Of a DNA stretch of 64,000 nucleotides, positions 9,201 to 20,915 are shown one piece after another. The stretch is from NCBI GenBank assembly GCA_003194525.1, contig NBIV01000197.1, forward strand, positions 62,001 through 126,000, written 5' to 3'. A program made the translations under genes and the position numbers. The notes beneath the pieces are model-generated. The model made no database searches and was not told the origin of the DNA. It saw only the letters and a program-made list of their open reading frames with translations. This stretch comes from Gracilariopsis chorda. Its lineage: Eukaryota > Rhodophyta > Florideophyceae > Gracilariales > Gracilariaceae. Positions within the stretch are counted from its first letter, which is position 1. The number at the start of each line of letters is the position of its first letter.

Positions 9201-11584
9201 TGTTTGCTTCTTCATGTTCCATAAAACGGGTTCATCATTCACCTTCACTAGTATGCCAGTTGTAGACTTTTGAGTTTTGCAACAACCAGTCCAGTCAGCA
9301 TCACAGAATGCTTCCATTGGAGCACGACTTTCCGACGGGAAGTAAAGACAAAGGTTCTTCGTGCTTTTAAGTATCTAAAGACGCGTATTTACAGTGCAAG
9401 GTGCCTTTGACAAGGATTCTGTACCTGTCTCTCTAAACTTGATACCGCCAACATAATATAACGCCTGATGCCACTGCCATTTACATCAGGTGACCAACCA
9501 ATTTACGGTATTTTGCGTGACCCAATGATGAAAGAATTGTTTCACTATGACCTCTCGCTGAAACATTACAAAGTGACGATAATGGAGTCTTTGCTGGGTT
9601 CCCACTGCAGAGATTTTAATCCCGCAGTAGTTTTTCCACAAATTTCTCTTGGCTTGCACGAATGCCGTTCTTATCTCTTTTCAGTTCCAGACCAATGAAA
9701 GACTTGGCCTCAACGAGAACTTTTACTTGAAATAGTTTTTTCATTTCCGCCTTAAGGTCTTCCATAAGAGACTTTGAATCGGACAGAGTAATGTTGTCTA
9801 CAAAGATGACAATAATTATTGTGCCACTTCCTGCCCTGTAAATGTACAGCCTACTGTCCGTCTTCGACTGTTTAGATCCCAGTCGAGTTACCTCTGTGTG
9901 AAAGAGAGATCCCCAAATTTGTCGCGCTTGCTTTGCACCATAAACGGATTTCAACAGTAAGCAAACTTTACCAGGAACATAAGAAGAGCGAGAGGCATTC
10001 TGGGGTTGCTCCATTATGAACGGTTATTCTAGGTCACCTTAAAGGTAAGGGTTGCTTATATGCATTGTCTCCAAAAGCAGATTCTGTGCGCCTGCCTTGG
10101 CGCAAGCTAGTCGGAATGTTTCGAGCCAAGCCACAGGTGCGTACAGATTGTCAGGGTCGTAGTCCAAATATGGTCTTTGCGTATCGCCTCTTACGACACA
10201 TTGAGCTTTGGGTAAATTTTCTTGAGGACATATAATTATATATTTCCAGTTAAAAGTCCACAGAAATGGAGGTTGTTTCACTCCTGCTTTCCTGCCAATA
10301 GATCTCCAAGTTGTTTTCAACGAGAGCATCGTATTCCCTGTGGATTGCTTCTGCCCAATCGGGAATATGTCTTGCTTCTTCGAAACTATTCGGTACCTTA
10401 AACGAGTCGTTTCCATCTTTCGAGCGAGAGTGTGCATGTAAGCAGTGCACATGAGCAGCGTCATGGTACTCCTGTTCTTCTTCATCGAATCACTGCTCAG
10501 CCTCTGTCCGGCCCAAGGGCGAGAAGTCAAGTAGCGTGTTGATGGATGGTAGACAGTCCTTTGATACCTTGAAATATTTTTGCCTGACTATGATCACCTT
10601 CTTGGTGGAAGGGATATAAACTCTGTATAGCTTTTGAGTGCATTGCATTCGAACGAAATGTCCCTTCAAAAATCGGGGTAGCAACTTCTCATTCGGTGCA
10701 GTATCAGAACGATATATATACGCATGACATTCTTTTCCGGACTTAAAAAGAGTGGAGAATTCGGGCTTTTCACCCAACCATTCCGTGTAGGGGACTTTTA
10801 TGCCGATTCTGCAGTTTGATAAGCGGTTCCGTATCCAATTTGCAAGGGATATGGCTTCTTCCCAAAGCTGTAGAGGTAGTTGGGATGCGTATAGAAACGT
10901 TCGAGCCGTCTTTTACAAATCCTGGATGATTTTCTCAGCAGCGCCGTTCGACTCGTATGCATAAAGTGGTGTGTATTCAAAGATTACTCCGTTGTCCAAT
11001 GCATAAATGACGAACTCGTTCGCTTTATTCTCGCCCGCTCCTTCAAGGCGACCGCGATATAGACGGTTCCTTGGCTGTTCATTTTCAGCGAGAGCCTTGT
11101 ACCACTTTATGGACACGAAGAACTGTGATTTAGGCGATATGAAGTGAATCGAGGATGCTCTTGTGGCGTCATCAAGGAGTACCTGCATGTAATTTGATCC
11201 TTGTAATGACGGTGGGTTGATGGGACCAGTTAGTTCTGTATGTGTGAGCTCCAGTGGGGAAGTCGCTAAGGATGAAGATCGTTGTGTGGAGCTCCTCTCG
11301 ATTCTGCTTCTAAGCATGGTGTGCAATGGATGTTTTGAACATCGGATTGCCACAGATCGGGTACATCATTGGAATGGTGAGCGGTGGAGAGTAATCGGTA
11401 TTTTGCAGGATTTCCTAGTTTTTCATGCAATTCTTTTGCTATATCTCAAGGTGCTGTAAAACTGGCCTGAGCGCGAAGCGGAGGGACTGGGTTTGTTAAT
11501 GGATAAAGTCCATTCTTCGCTTTGCATTGGTGAAGCAATGCTTGGTTTCTAGAATCCTTTATGATGAACTCGGTAAAGGTATTA
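9201..11584 (-). mobile_element. Ty1/copia fossil, left-arm part (integrase to RNase H)
   Basis: This is a broken copia-type element on the minus strand, lacking its gag end. The integrase core lies at about 10900-11350 (HTELTGPINPP, ALDNGVIFEYTPLYA), reverse transcriptase at about 9600-10500 (VYGAKQARQIW, IFVDNITLS) and an RNase H start at about 9130-9320 (DADWTG, STTGILVKVND). It is cut at 11584, where another gypsy fossil begins. It is broken in several places, and the inverted copy runs from 33014. Confidence 0.85.
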
Positions 11585-14134
11585 TGGCTTTTACGTTGGA
11601 CACCAGCAATTCAGGTGACGCGGAAGATCTAACGATCGAACAGGAGCAAGAAGCCCCTGCTCTCAGCTTTGCGTCACCACAAGGGGCACCGTCCCGTTCA
11701 CAGACGCCGTCTTCACCCACATCATACACTTCAGTGGGATCCTTTGGGAACGTCACCTTGGCAAATACTCGAAGTTACCCACCACCTTTAAGGATGTGTT
11801 TGTCCCAAGAACCGGTGCACTGCATCAATCTCACTCCAGCAATGAGGGCCGCCATCCTTCAAGAGAGGGAGAGGAATTTCTAGGTAGCGAAAGACATCTA
11901 TTCGTAGAATGATAGTTACCATACCACTTATGGCGATTTCCGTTCCCGTCAAGGTCTTTATGCATACCGCACTCCATTTGGGAAAGCAGCTCAACCAGTT
12001 TCAGCACCACCTATGCAGGTACTGTTCGCCCCAGCTGATGCTCCTATCACCTTGCAAGGGAACGCTGTGACCCCTATTGCACCGCTGCAACCGGGCGCAG
12101 CGCCTGCAACTCCGACACCTTCTACTGAGGAAAACCCTCAGAATTGCGCGTAGAGGCTCCACGTGGCTCCTATCCGTCGAGCCTCAGGCCAACGGAAGCC
12201 GCCTCTACGAAAAGGGGGTAATCTTTGTGCCAAGCTGCAAAGAAATTGGTGGACCCCCCACGCCAAAACGCAACGAAATTACTGGACACGCCATTTTCAG
12301 CGGACCCATCCACCACCTTTGAGGAATCAGTATATCTGCTCCGACGCGATAACTATACAGTATTTGTTTCCTTAGGATGCTCGCCTCTCGCATCAAACAC
12401 TGCACGTGCCATCTTGGACATAGGCACCAATCCTTCTGGTGGTCCATAATATAGAGCCTTAACCTCGAGGCGATGGTTTTGTTGAACCTTTCCGCTTGGC
12501 CATTCGTCTGTGGATGGTAGGCGGTGGTGAAAAGCTGTTTCTTCCGCAGCCTTCCCGAGATGGCGCGGAAGAGTTTCGCCGCGAAATGTGGACCATCATC
12601 CACGAGGAGGTACAGGGCTAATCCCGTATGGGTAGACGTAATTCTGCAGAAAAGCGTCGGCAATAACTCCAGGCGTGGTGCTCCTCAGAAGAATGGCGCG
12701 GGTGAGCTTTCGAAAACCTTTCGGTGATAACCAGGATGTACGGTATCCTCGATCCGACTTCGGTAGAGGGCCCAATCTATCGATAGCCACAAACTCCAAA
12801 GGACCTGAAGGAGGAAACAAGGCTATGGGATTGCTGTGCGTTCTTATGGTACCCCTATTGGCGGAGCATGAACGGCAGTCCGCCACTGTTTGGAAAGCAT
12901 TGTTGGCCATTTGTGGCCCATACAACTCTCTCCTCATGTTGAGATACATGCGGGAGTCACCGGGGTGTCTCGCGAGGCGCGGATAATGCGAGATACACAG
13001 AACCCTAGCCTGGAAGCTCGCCGGTACCACGTTTTGGAGTGCGCTGTCGATTGGTGCGCAGCGCACAAACACGCTATCCCTGTCTATATCCAAGAAGGAT
13101 GTGGTGTGTCCAACAGTGGAAAGGCTCACCTTACAGAAAGGTTACGTGCTCTGCTTCTTCAAGAATTCTTCCATTGTTATCGGAAATACTTCCTTCTCCT
13201 CATAGACCAGGGCAATCACCTCAGGAATTCGTTCATATATTCCACTCAGTTTATTAAATTCCACAAAATCTTATGCAAGTTCGCTTCCATACTCCGTGCC
13301 ACATAGGGTGAGGGACGGGACGGTGTCCTCCAAGGAGTTAATATCTTCTCTATCGGTATATATACGGGACAGAGCGTCCGCTGCCTGTTGTTTCACGCCT
13401 GGGCGGTGAACGATATCAAACTCGTACTCCAGCAGGCGCAACCTCCAACGTTCTAGGCGTCCGGAAGCGTCCGTCATGGACAATATCCAATTCGGTGGAG
13501 CATGATCAGTCCTCAAGGTGAAGCGAGTACCCTCCAAGTAGGGGCGCAGTAGTATTACTGCCCACACGATAGCGAGACATTCCCGTTCGGAGGTGGAGTA
13601 GTTCCGCTCCGCCTGGGAGAGGCTATGAATGCAGTAACCTACTGGCTGCAGTCCACCTTCCGGTTGTTCTTGTAGGAGAGCGCATCCCACCTGGTACTTA
13701 CAGGCGTCCGTATCCAAAGCCATGCGTGCGTGCCGTTTCAGTAGAACCAATATCGGAGGTTCAATCAGCTTCCTCTTCAGGATGTAGAAAGCTCTATACT
13801 CCTCGTCCGTCAAGGTGCGACTCTGTATTGGTTTACGTTTTTCCAAAAAGCGGTTCAATGGGGCCGCTGGGACAAGCCTGTGGAAGACGCTGCACAAACC
13901 TAGGCAGGAACGTGGTTTCATCTGGTTCGTGGGCGGTTTGGCTTCCTTGATCACGTCTTTAGTTTTGCTTTATACCTGTAGGCGACTGGGGAGCACTACA
14001 TGTCGCAGGTAATCTACGGAGAATTTAAAAAGAAGCAGTTCTCCAGCTTCAGGGCTAGGCCGGCATCCTTCAGGAGTTGGAGGACGTGTCTCGCATGCGT
14101 GAAGTGCTCCTCCACGGTGCAGGAGTAGATAATG
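11585..14134 (+). repeat. Left arm of the inner inverted repeat (gypsy B)
   Basis: This mirrors 15372-17921 around a centre near 14753. Both arms carry the same odd join, with a gag segment and a pol segment head to head at about 12190 and 17330. Its outer end coincides with the inner end of the giant repeat's left arm (11584/11585), so one rearrangement probably created both boundaries. Confidence 0.8.
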
Positions 14135-15371
14135 GCGACGGAAATGTATACTAGGGCGTAATGTCAGTTCACCTTTGACAAGACTATGTCAACTGCTCGC
14201 TGGAATGTGAAAGGGGCTTTTTTTAATCCGAAAGGCATCCCTAGGACTCTGATTATGCCACAGTTGGGGGCAAACGTTGTCTTTTCCTTATCGGCATCGT
14301 CCATCTAGATTCGCCAGTTTCCATTTTTGGCGTCCAGAGTAGAGAATACCGACGCATCGCCTAAGGAGTCGATACATTCATCCATGCGGGGTATTGGGTA
14401 GGAATCTCACAGTTTCCTCATTCAAGCGCCTTTAATCGATACAAAAAATCAGAGATCTATCTTTATTCTTGGCGAACACCACCGTGGAGGCCCGTTCGGA
14501 GGTGTACGGCTCACTCACGCCCTTGTCCAACATGCGTTGGATCTCCTGACGCTCGAAATTGCCTGCATGGGGTCCGGCTTTCTTTGGAAGTTGATGTACC
14601 GGTTTCGCCTCGGGTGTTAACTGGACTCAGTGCTTGGTTAAAGTTACTTGGCCCAAACGGCCAGAACACATATCCTCAAAATTTGAACACATTTCTATTA
14701 TCCTTTGGCGATAATTTACGAATTTCTCGCCACTTTGGAGCTCCTCCTGCCATAGGGCAGGGGGTGTCTCCCTAGGAGGCGACGGTGAAGAATCAGTCTC
14801 CATTGCGGTGAAAGTGTCCTGTATGGCGAGGTAATCCTTTGGCGGGATCTGAGCCAGTCCTGTACGAGCGGGCATAGCTATCCCCACTACGGTGCCCTTG
14901 TGGAGCCTGAAAGGAGACTCCTTAAGGTTGCCAACGACTACGATGAAGGGGATGGTTGGCACTATTTACATGACACTATTTACCACCAAGGAGTGTTTGC
15001 ATTGTAGTAAGATGAGGGCTCCCCTGCAAGAAGAACATACCAGAGGTGGATGATCGTACCCAGACTTCAGCGTGGCTTCTCGCGGCTATCTGCACACTTT
15101 TCACTGTGCGGAGTTTGTTCGACTGCGTCTCCTTTGGAAGTCTACCCAATTGACGCTCATTTGCGTCGGATCTGGCAGATGCAGACACGATATCTACAGG
15201 GGCGGCATTATGAAATGTCACCTTAGGCAGGCGTGGGTAGATGGCACGCACATACCGGTCTACAAAAGAAGTCCCCAGTATGCAGCGTGCGGCCAAGTTT
15301 ATCACCACCAGGAACCACATTCTCATGTCTAAGTATCCGATACAGAAATGTAAAGGCAAAGCCCTGAGGAT

Positions 15372-17921
15372 GGCATTATCTACTCCCGCACCGTGAAGGA
15401 GCACTTCACGCATGTGAGACACGTCCTCCGACTACTGAAAGATGCCGGCCAAGTCCTGAAGCTAGAGAAGTGCTTCTTTTTCAATTCCCTGTAGATTACC
15501 TGGGACACGTAGTGCTCCCTGGTCGCCTACAGGTAGAAGGCAAGACTGAATACGCGATCCAGGAAGCCAAACCGCCCACGGACCAGACGAAACTACGTTC
15601 CTGCCTAGGTTTGTGCAGCGTCTTCCACAGGCTTGTCCCAAATATCCCCCAAATAGCGGCCCCATTGAACCACCTTTTGGGAAAAGGTAAACCAACACAC
15701 AGTCGCACCTTGACAGACGAAGAGTATGGAGCTTTCTATATCCCGAAGAGGAAGCTGATTGAACCTCCGATATTGGTTCTACTGAAACGGCACGCACGCA
15801 TGGTTTTGGATACGGACGCCTGCAAGTACCAGGTGGGATGCGCTCTCCTACAAGAACAACCGGAAGGGGGACTGCAGCCAGTTGGTTACTGCATTCGTAG
15901 CCTCTCCCAGGCGGAGCGGAACTACTCCACCTCCGAACGGGAATGTCCCGCTATCGTGTGGGCAGTAATACTACTGCGCCCCTACTTGGAGGGTACTCGC
16001 TTCACCCTGAGGACTGATCATGCTCCACCGAAGTGGATATTGTCCATGACGGACGCTTCCGGACGCCTAGAACGTTGGAGGTTGCGCCTGCTGGAGTACG
16101 AGTTTGATATCGTTCACCGCCCAGGCGTGAAACAACAGGCAGCGGACGCTCTGTCCCGTATATATACCGATGGAGAAGATATAAACTCCTTGGAGTACAC
16201 CATCCCGTCCCTCACCCTATGTGGCACGGAGTATGGAAGCGAACCTGCATAAGATTCTGTGGAATTTAATAAACTCAGTGGAATATATGAACGAATTCCT
16301 GAGGTGATGGCCCTGGGCTATGAGGAGAAGGAAGTACTTCCGATAACCATGGAAGAATTCCTGAAGGAGCAGAGCACGTAACCTTTCTGTTAGGGGAGCC
16401 TTGCCACTGTTGGACACACCACATCCTTCTTGGATATAGACAGGGATAGCGTGTTTGTGCGCTGCGCACCAATCGACAGCGCACTCCAAAACGTGGTCCC
16501 GGCGAGCTTCCAGGCTAGGGTTCTGTGTATCTCGCATTATCCGCGCCTCGCGAGACACCCCGGTGACTCCCGCATGTATCTCAACATGAGGAGAGAGTTG
16601 TATTGGCCACAAATGGCCAACAATGCTTTCCAAACAGTGGCGGACTGCCGTTCATGCTCCGCCAATAGGGGTACCATAAGAACGCACAGCACTCCCATAG
16701 CCTTGTTTCCTCCTTCAGGTCCTTTGGAGTTTGTGGCTATCGATATATTGGGCCCTCTACCGAAGTCGGATCGAGGATACCGTACATCCTGGTTATCACC
16801 GAAAGGTTTTCGAAAGCTCACCCGCGCCATTCTTCTGAGGAGCACCACGCCTGGAGTTATTGCCGACGCTTTTCTGCAGAATTACGTCTACCCATACGGG
16901 ATTAGCCCTGTACCTCCTCGTGGATGATGGTCCACATTTCGCGGCGAAACTTTTCCGCGCCATCTCAGGATGGCTGGGGAAGAAACAGCTTTTCACCACC
17001 GCCTACCATCCACAGACGAATGGCCAAGCGGAAAGGTTCAACAAAACCATCGCCTCGAGGTTAAGGCTCTATATTATGGACCACCAGAAGGATTGGTGCC
17101 TATGTCCAAGATGGCACGAGTGTTTGATGCGAGAGGCGAGCATCCTAAGGAAACAAATACTGTATAGTTATCGCGTCGGAGCAGATATACTGATTCCTCA
17201 AAGGTGGTGGATGGGTCCGCTGAAAATGGCGTGTCCAGTAATTTCGTTGCGTTTTGGCGTGGGGGGTCCACCAATTTCTTTGCAGCTTGGCACAAAGATT
17301 ACCCCCTTTTCGTAGAGGCGGCTTCCGTTGGCCTGAGGCTCGACGGATAGGAGCCACGTGGAGCCTCTACGCGCAATCCTGAGGGTTTTCCTCAGTAGAA
17401 GGTGTCGGAGTTGCAGGCGCTGCGCCCGGTTGCAGCGGTGCAATCGGGGTCACAGCGTTCCCTTGCAAGGTGATAGGAGCATCAGCTGGGGCGAACAGTA
17501 CCTGCATAGGTGGTGCTGAAACTGGTTGAGCTGCTTTCCCAAATGGAGTGCGGTATGAATAAAGACCTTGACGGGAACGGAAATCGCCATAAGTGGTATG
17601 GTAACTATCATTCTACGAATAGGTGTCTTTCGCTACATCGAAATTCCTCACCCTCTCCTGAAGGATGGCGGCCCTCATTGCTGGGGTGAGATTGACGCAG
17701 TGCACCGGTTCTTGGGACAAACAAATCTTAAAAGGTGGTTGGTAACTTCGAGTATTTGCGAAGGTGACGTTCCTAAAGGATCCCGCTGAAGTGTATGATG
17801 TGGGTGACGACGGCGTCCGTGCACTGGACGGTGCCCCTTTTGGTGATGCAAAGCTGAGAGCAGGGGCGTCCTGCTCCTGTTCGATCGTTAGATCTTCCCC
17901 GTCACCTGAAGTGCTGGTGTC
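15372..17921 (-). repeat. Right arm of the inner inverted repeat (gypsy B)
   Basis: This is the inverted counterpart of 11585-14134. Homology begins at GCATTATCTACTCC and runs through RT, RNase H, integrase and the shared pol/gag join into the gag segment. Beyond about 17921 the gag continues only on this side. Confidence 0.8.
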
Positions 17922-19624
17922 CAACGTAAAAGCCGTAGCCGTACGATTCCTTGAGGCAGAGGGCTCGTCCAAAATTGGAGCGTGGGTTCGCCGTGCCGCG
18001 CCGTGGGTGTCCCCGTAGGATTGCGCAGAACGCGCTAACTCCATTAAGATGGGCCGAAAATGCTTGTTCAAATGGTTGTGCACCCTCGCGCTTATTGAAT
18101 GGAAAAGTCCCTCGATGAAAAACAACTTTAACCGCCGTTCGGAGTACACGTTTCCGCACCTTGCTCCAGAGTTTCTGGGAAAACTCCGTTTCGGTCATTC
18201 CCGTGCTCTGCCGGTAGGAGATGACGTCAGCGCTGGCATCCGCAATCACCTTGTCTGTGGCTTACCGTTTGAGGAAGAATTTGACCACCTCGGGGTACGT
18301 CGTCAGGACTTCCGTTCCATGATCATCCACAATGGCGCTTTCTCCTGTGAGACGGGGTTGCACGAAGGATTGCGCCTGCCCAGTGAGGTAGAACGGAAAG
18401 TACCTCATGGTGGCACCTTCGTGCAAGCCGTTGGTATTAAAAGCCAAATTGAAGCGGGTAAGGAATCTCTGCACTGAGATGGGTTCTTCGCTTGGAAAAG
18501 TGTATTTCTGCATTTGAATATCCATTCGGCGCTGAATCTTCGTAACTCGTTTAGCAACCGACGTGTCGTACAGAGTGGAGCGATCATTCAACCAGTAGGT
18601 TTCCTAATCCACCACCGTGGCGAATAGATCGTTTAATGGGACGATCTTCCTGACCCTGGGTCGTTTCTCCTTAAGAGGTGTGTCGTCCTTTGAGTCGGAA
18701 CTGTTCTCGGAATCAGGGCCCATACTACTCTCCGAATTGGAGTGTCTCCTATTTCTTCTTCTGTCCCTCCTTTTTGGGCTTCGTCTTTCCTGAGTGATGT
18801 GTGGAGGTCTGAAGTGGTCCCTGTTATCGCGATTCACCACCGAAGTATCATGTAATACCCTCCGAAGGTGAGTTTTGTCGCGACCGCTATCCTTTCCTCC
18901 TCCGTGGGGTGTCAGGTCCAAACGGTTCATAGCCGTATTATTAGGGTTTCCCTGTTTCACTGCAGTGGTATTCTGTCCTTCTCCGGCGCGAGTAATGGCA
19001 ATATCCTGTCCTTCTCTGCCCAGCGTTCTCTTAGGTGTTGATAGAGGGAAGCTCTCCTGTACGGAAGATTCACTTTGAAATGCAGCTACTGGTTGTAGCG
19101 GCATGGTTTGGGAGTGAGCCTCCGCTTGGATAACCTCGGGTAATCACCTCTAGGAAAGCATCTGAGTCCAAGAGGGCGTCTGCCGCGTGGTGCGCACTTT
19201 TGATGGCGATCTCCTCCACTAGGGCGTGATGGCCGGATCTAAGATGCGCCTCGAAACCTGCAGAAATCCGTTCGGCGAGCCCTTGCCAGAGCCAATCGAT
19301 GAGGCTTGGGGACATAGACTCGATAAATGTATCGGATTCTATCGCACCCTGGGCCTGGATCTCTTGAGACCGTGGCGGTTGCAACTCCAGCTGGGGTTCT
19401 TCAACTTCAACTGCGGCATCGTCCCGAGGCATGGCGGGGGTATCTGCTGTCCCCGGATCAGGTAGTCTCCTTAGGCGTTGTCGGAACCGTTCGACACTGG
19501 AGCCGGCGGCATACCGTAGGAGACGTTCAGGGTCACCCAGCATGGCGGTGGGTCCTTGAGGGGCGCTGCGTGTGGTGCGTCCACCCTGGGAGCCCAGCAC
19601 TTGAGAAGCCTGAGAGGAGGTTCC

Positions 19625-20450
19625 TGTGGTGCAATGCCCCAAAAGGGAAAAGCACCGAAAGACGTTCGAGATCTTCCTCTCACGAGGTGAACCCAGTTGG
19701 GTAGAGCCCTCCCAGAGGTGTCACGGCGAAGCCGGTTTGTAAGAAGAGGGACACCTGTCGCGACTCGCGCAGGGAGGTGAAGGCGAAGAATCGGTATCCG
19801 CTTGAGCGGGGTGTGATCCTCAGTAGAGGTATGTTTCCACGTAAGTGGGGGTGTGTGAGCGGATGCGCACACGAGGGCCGCGGATAGCGGGAGGTGCTCC
19901 CCTGAAAAGGGGAAGGAGGAAGGGCGAAGAGGAGGAAGGAAGGACGACGTGGGTCGCGAGAGCGACGAACCGATACGGCAATGCCGGTGGACAGGACTCC
20001 CTATACAGGGCGAAACACCAATATGATTGGAACAATTATACTCCCAAGGATGGGCTTCTTTAGGTGTGCAAGGGGGTTAGATGTCCCGTGGTTTACGGCG
20101 TTTCCCTCCAGGGAGGAGTAGAGCACGCGCGCAAGCGGCAAAAACTAGAGCCAATTCCCCAGGTTGGGGTCCCTTGTTGGGAAGGTTTACTTGTGCGACG
20201 GCAGTGCGCCGTCGCACTAAGTACTAGCTTCCCAGAAATGGGTGTGAAAATAATAAATAATACTAACTAAAATACTCCACATTTCGTGGCAACATCCACT
20301 ACTGTGGCCAACCGCCAACTGACCCAAAACCGTGTCCCACGTTTCCATATCCACCATAGTGGGGCGTAGTTCATATACACGCTACACAACTGATAATATC
20401 GGGAAAGCGTTCAAATACCAAGAATCCCTCCTTGAGGTCGTTGCACTACA
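19625..20450 (-). repeat. Chromovirus 3' LTR
   Basis: This 826-bp LTR is bounded by TGTGGTGCAA and TTGCACTACA and matches 28709-29535 in direct orientation. It contains many short hairpins, for example CCGC-ttga-GCGG at 19798, CCTC-agta-GAGG at 19818 and CCAC-gtaa-GTGG at 19837. Confidence 0.93.
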
Positions 20451-20463
20451 TATCCCCTCCCTA
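20451..20463 (-). promoter_or_regulatory. Polypurine tract of the chromovirus
   Basis: On the minus strand a purine run (AGGGAGGGGATA) sits directly before the 3' LTR, the standard position for the plus-strand primer. Confidence 0.7.
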
Positions 20464-20709
20464 AGACGGGAAAACGACCGCGGACGCGGAGGGTTCCCAG
20501 ACGAAAATGGGTGATAAAAGCGCGTGCGCCGTTTCCGTTTCTCCTTTCCTGGCATAGCCAGCTAGTGTATTATAGTGTTGTAGGGAGCTAGCTGCTCCCT
20601 TGAATAAACTTTCCCGTTTAGAACGGTGATTCTCGTTTGAGTTCCCCGTCTTCGACGGACCTTGCCTTGTTATCCCTTCTTCCTGCCCTCCGCTCGTGCG
20701 GCATCGTTA

Positions 20710-20915
20710 CCCGACTTGGGCATTAACCAGCGTGGCTAGGGCTGCAGTTCCCGTTTGACGGTGGTATCGCACGACCTGCGATCGTGGGAGGTGTTCAATT
20801 GGCTCCCACGTATCCCCACTGGGGTCATACCCGTACCAGCGGACGCGGTATTGTAGAATACCATCCTGGTCCCATGTGTGTCCGACAAGTCGGTCTACTA
20901 CGAACTCTCGTTCGA
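20710..20915 (-). other. Chromodomain region of the chromovirus
   Basis: This is the last part of the element's integrase-side product. REFVVDRLVG, YRVRWYGYDP and DTWEPIEHLP form a canonical chromodomain, which in this family steers integration toward marked chromatin. Confidence 0.85.

Larger units (their letters stand above)
3268..11584 (+). repeat. Left arm of the giant inverted repeat
   Basis: The sequence from TGAGCCAGTTATATGGTCGC at 3268 to about 11584 recurs in reverse orientation at 33014-41101. Order and content match: a leader with a hairpin, a two-TM protein gene, a convergent Cys-rich gene, a gypsy fossil and a copia fossil. The copies differ by a few percent in the host-gene part (3 to 7 differences per 60 bases in two samples) and less in a gypsy sample (0 in 60). 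One 219-bp segment (3902-4120) is present only here. The inner end at 11584 abuts a different gypsy fossil, whereas in the right arm the copia element runs on uninterrupted, so the left arm looks like the derived copy. Confidence 0.9.
11585..19624. mobile_element. Ty3/gypsy fossil B, rearranged and partly duplicated in inverted orientation
   Basis: This is a second gypsy family, scrambled: a gag segment (+) at 11585-12190, pol (-) at about 12200-15370, pol (+) at 15372-17330, and gag (-) at about 17330-19624. The pol parts include a protease-like region (about 14980-15330), RT/RNase H (TDACKYQVGCALLQ, TDHAPP) and integrase (TAYHPQTNGQAERFNKT). The gag has a Pro/Ser-rich tail, a capsid-like part near 18260-18590 and an acidic/basic-rich domain near 18600-19100. 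It is broken in many places. The chromovirus begins directly at its gag end (19625), so it was probably the target of that insertion. Confidence 0.8.
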
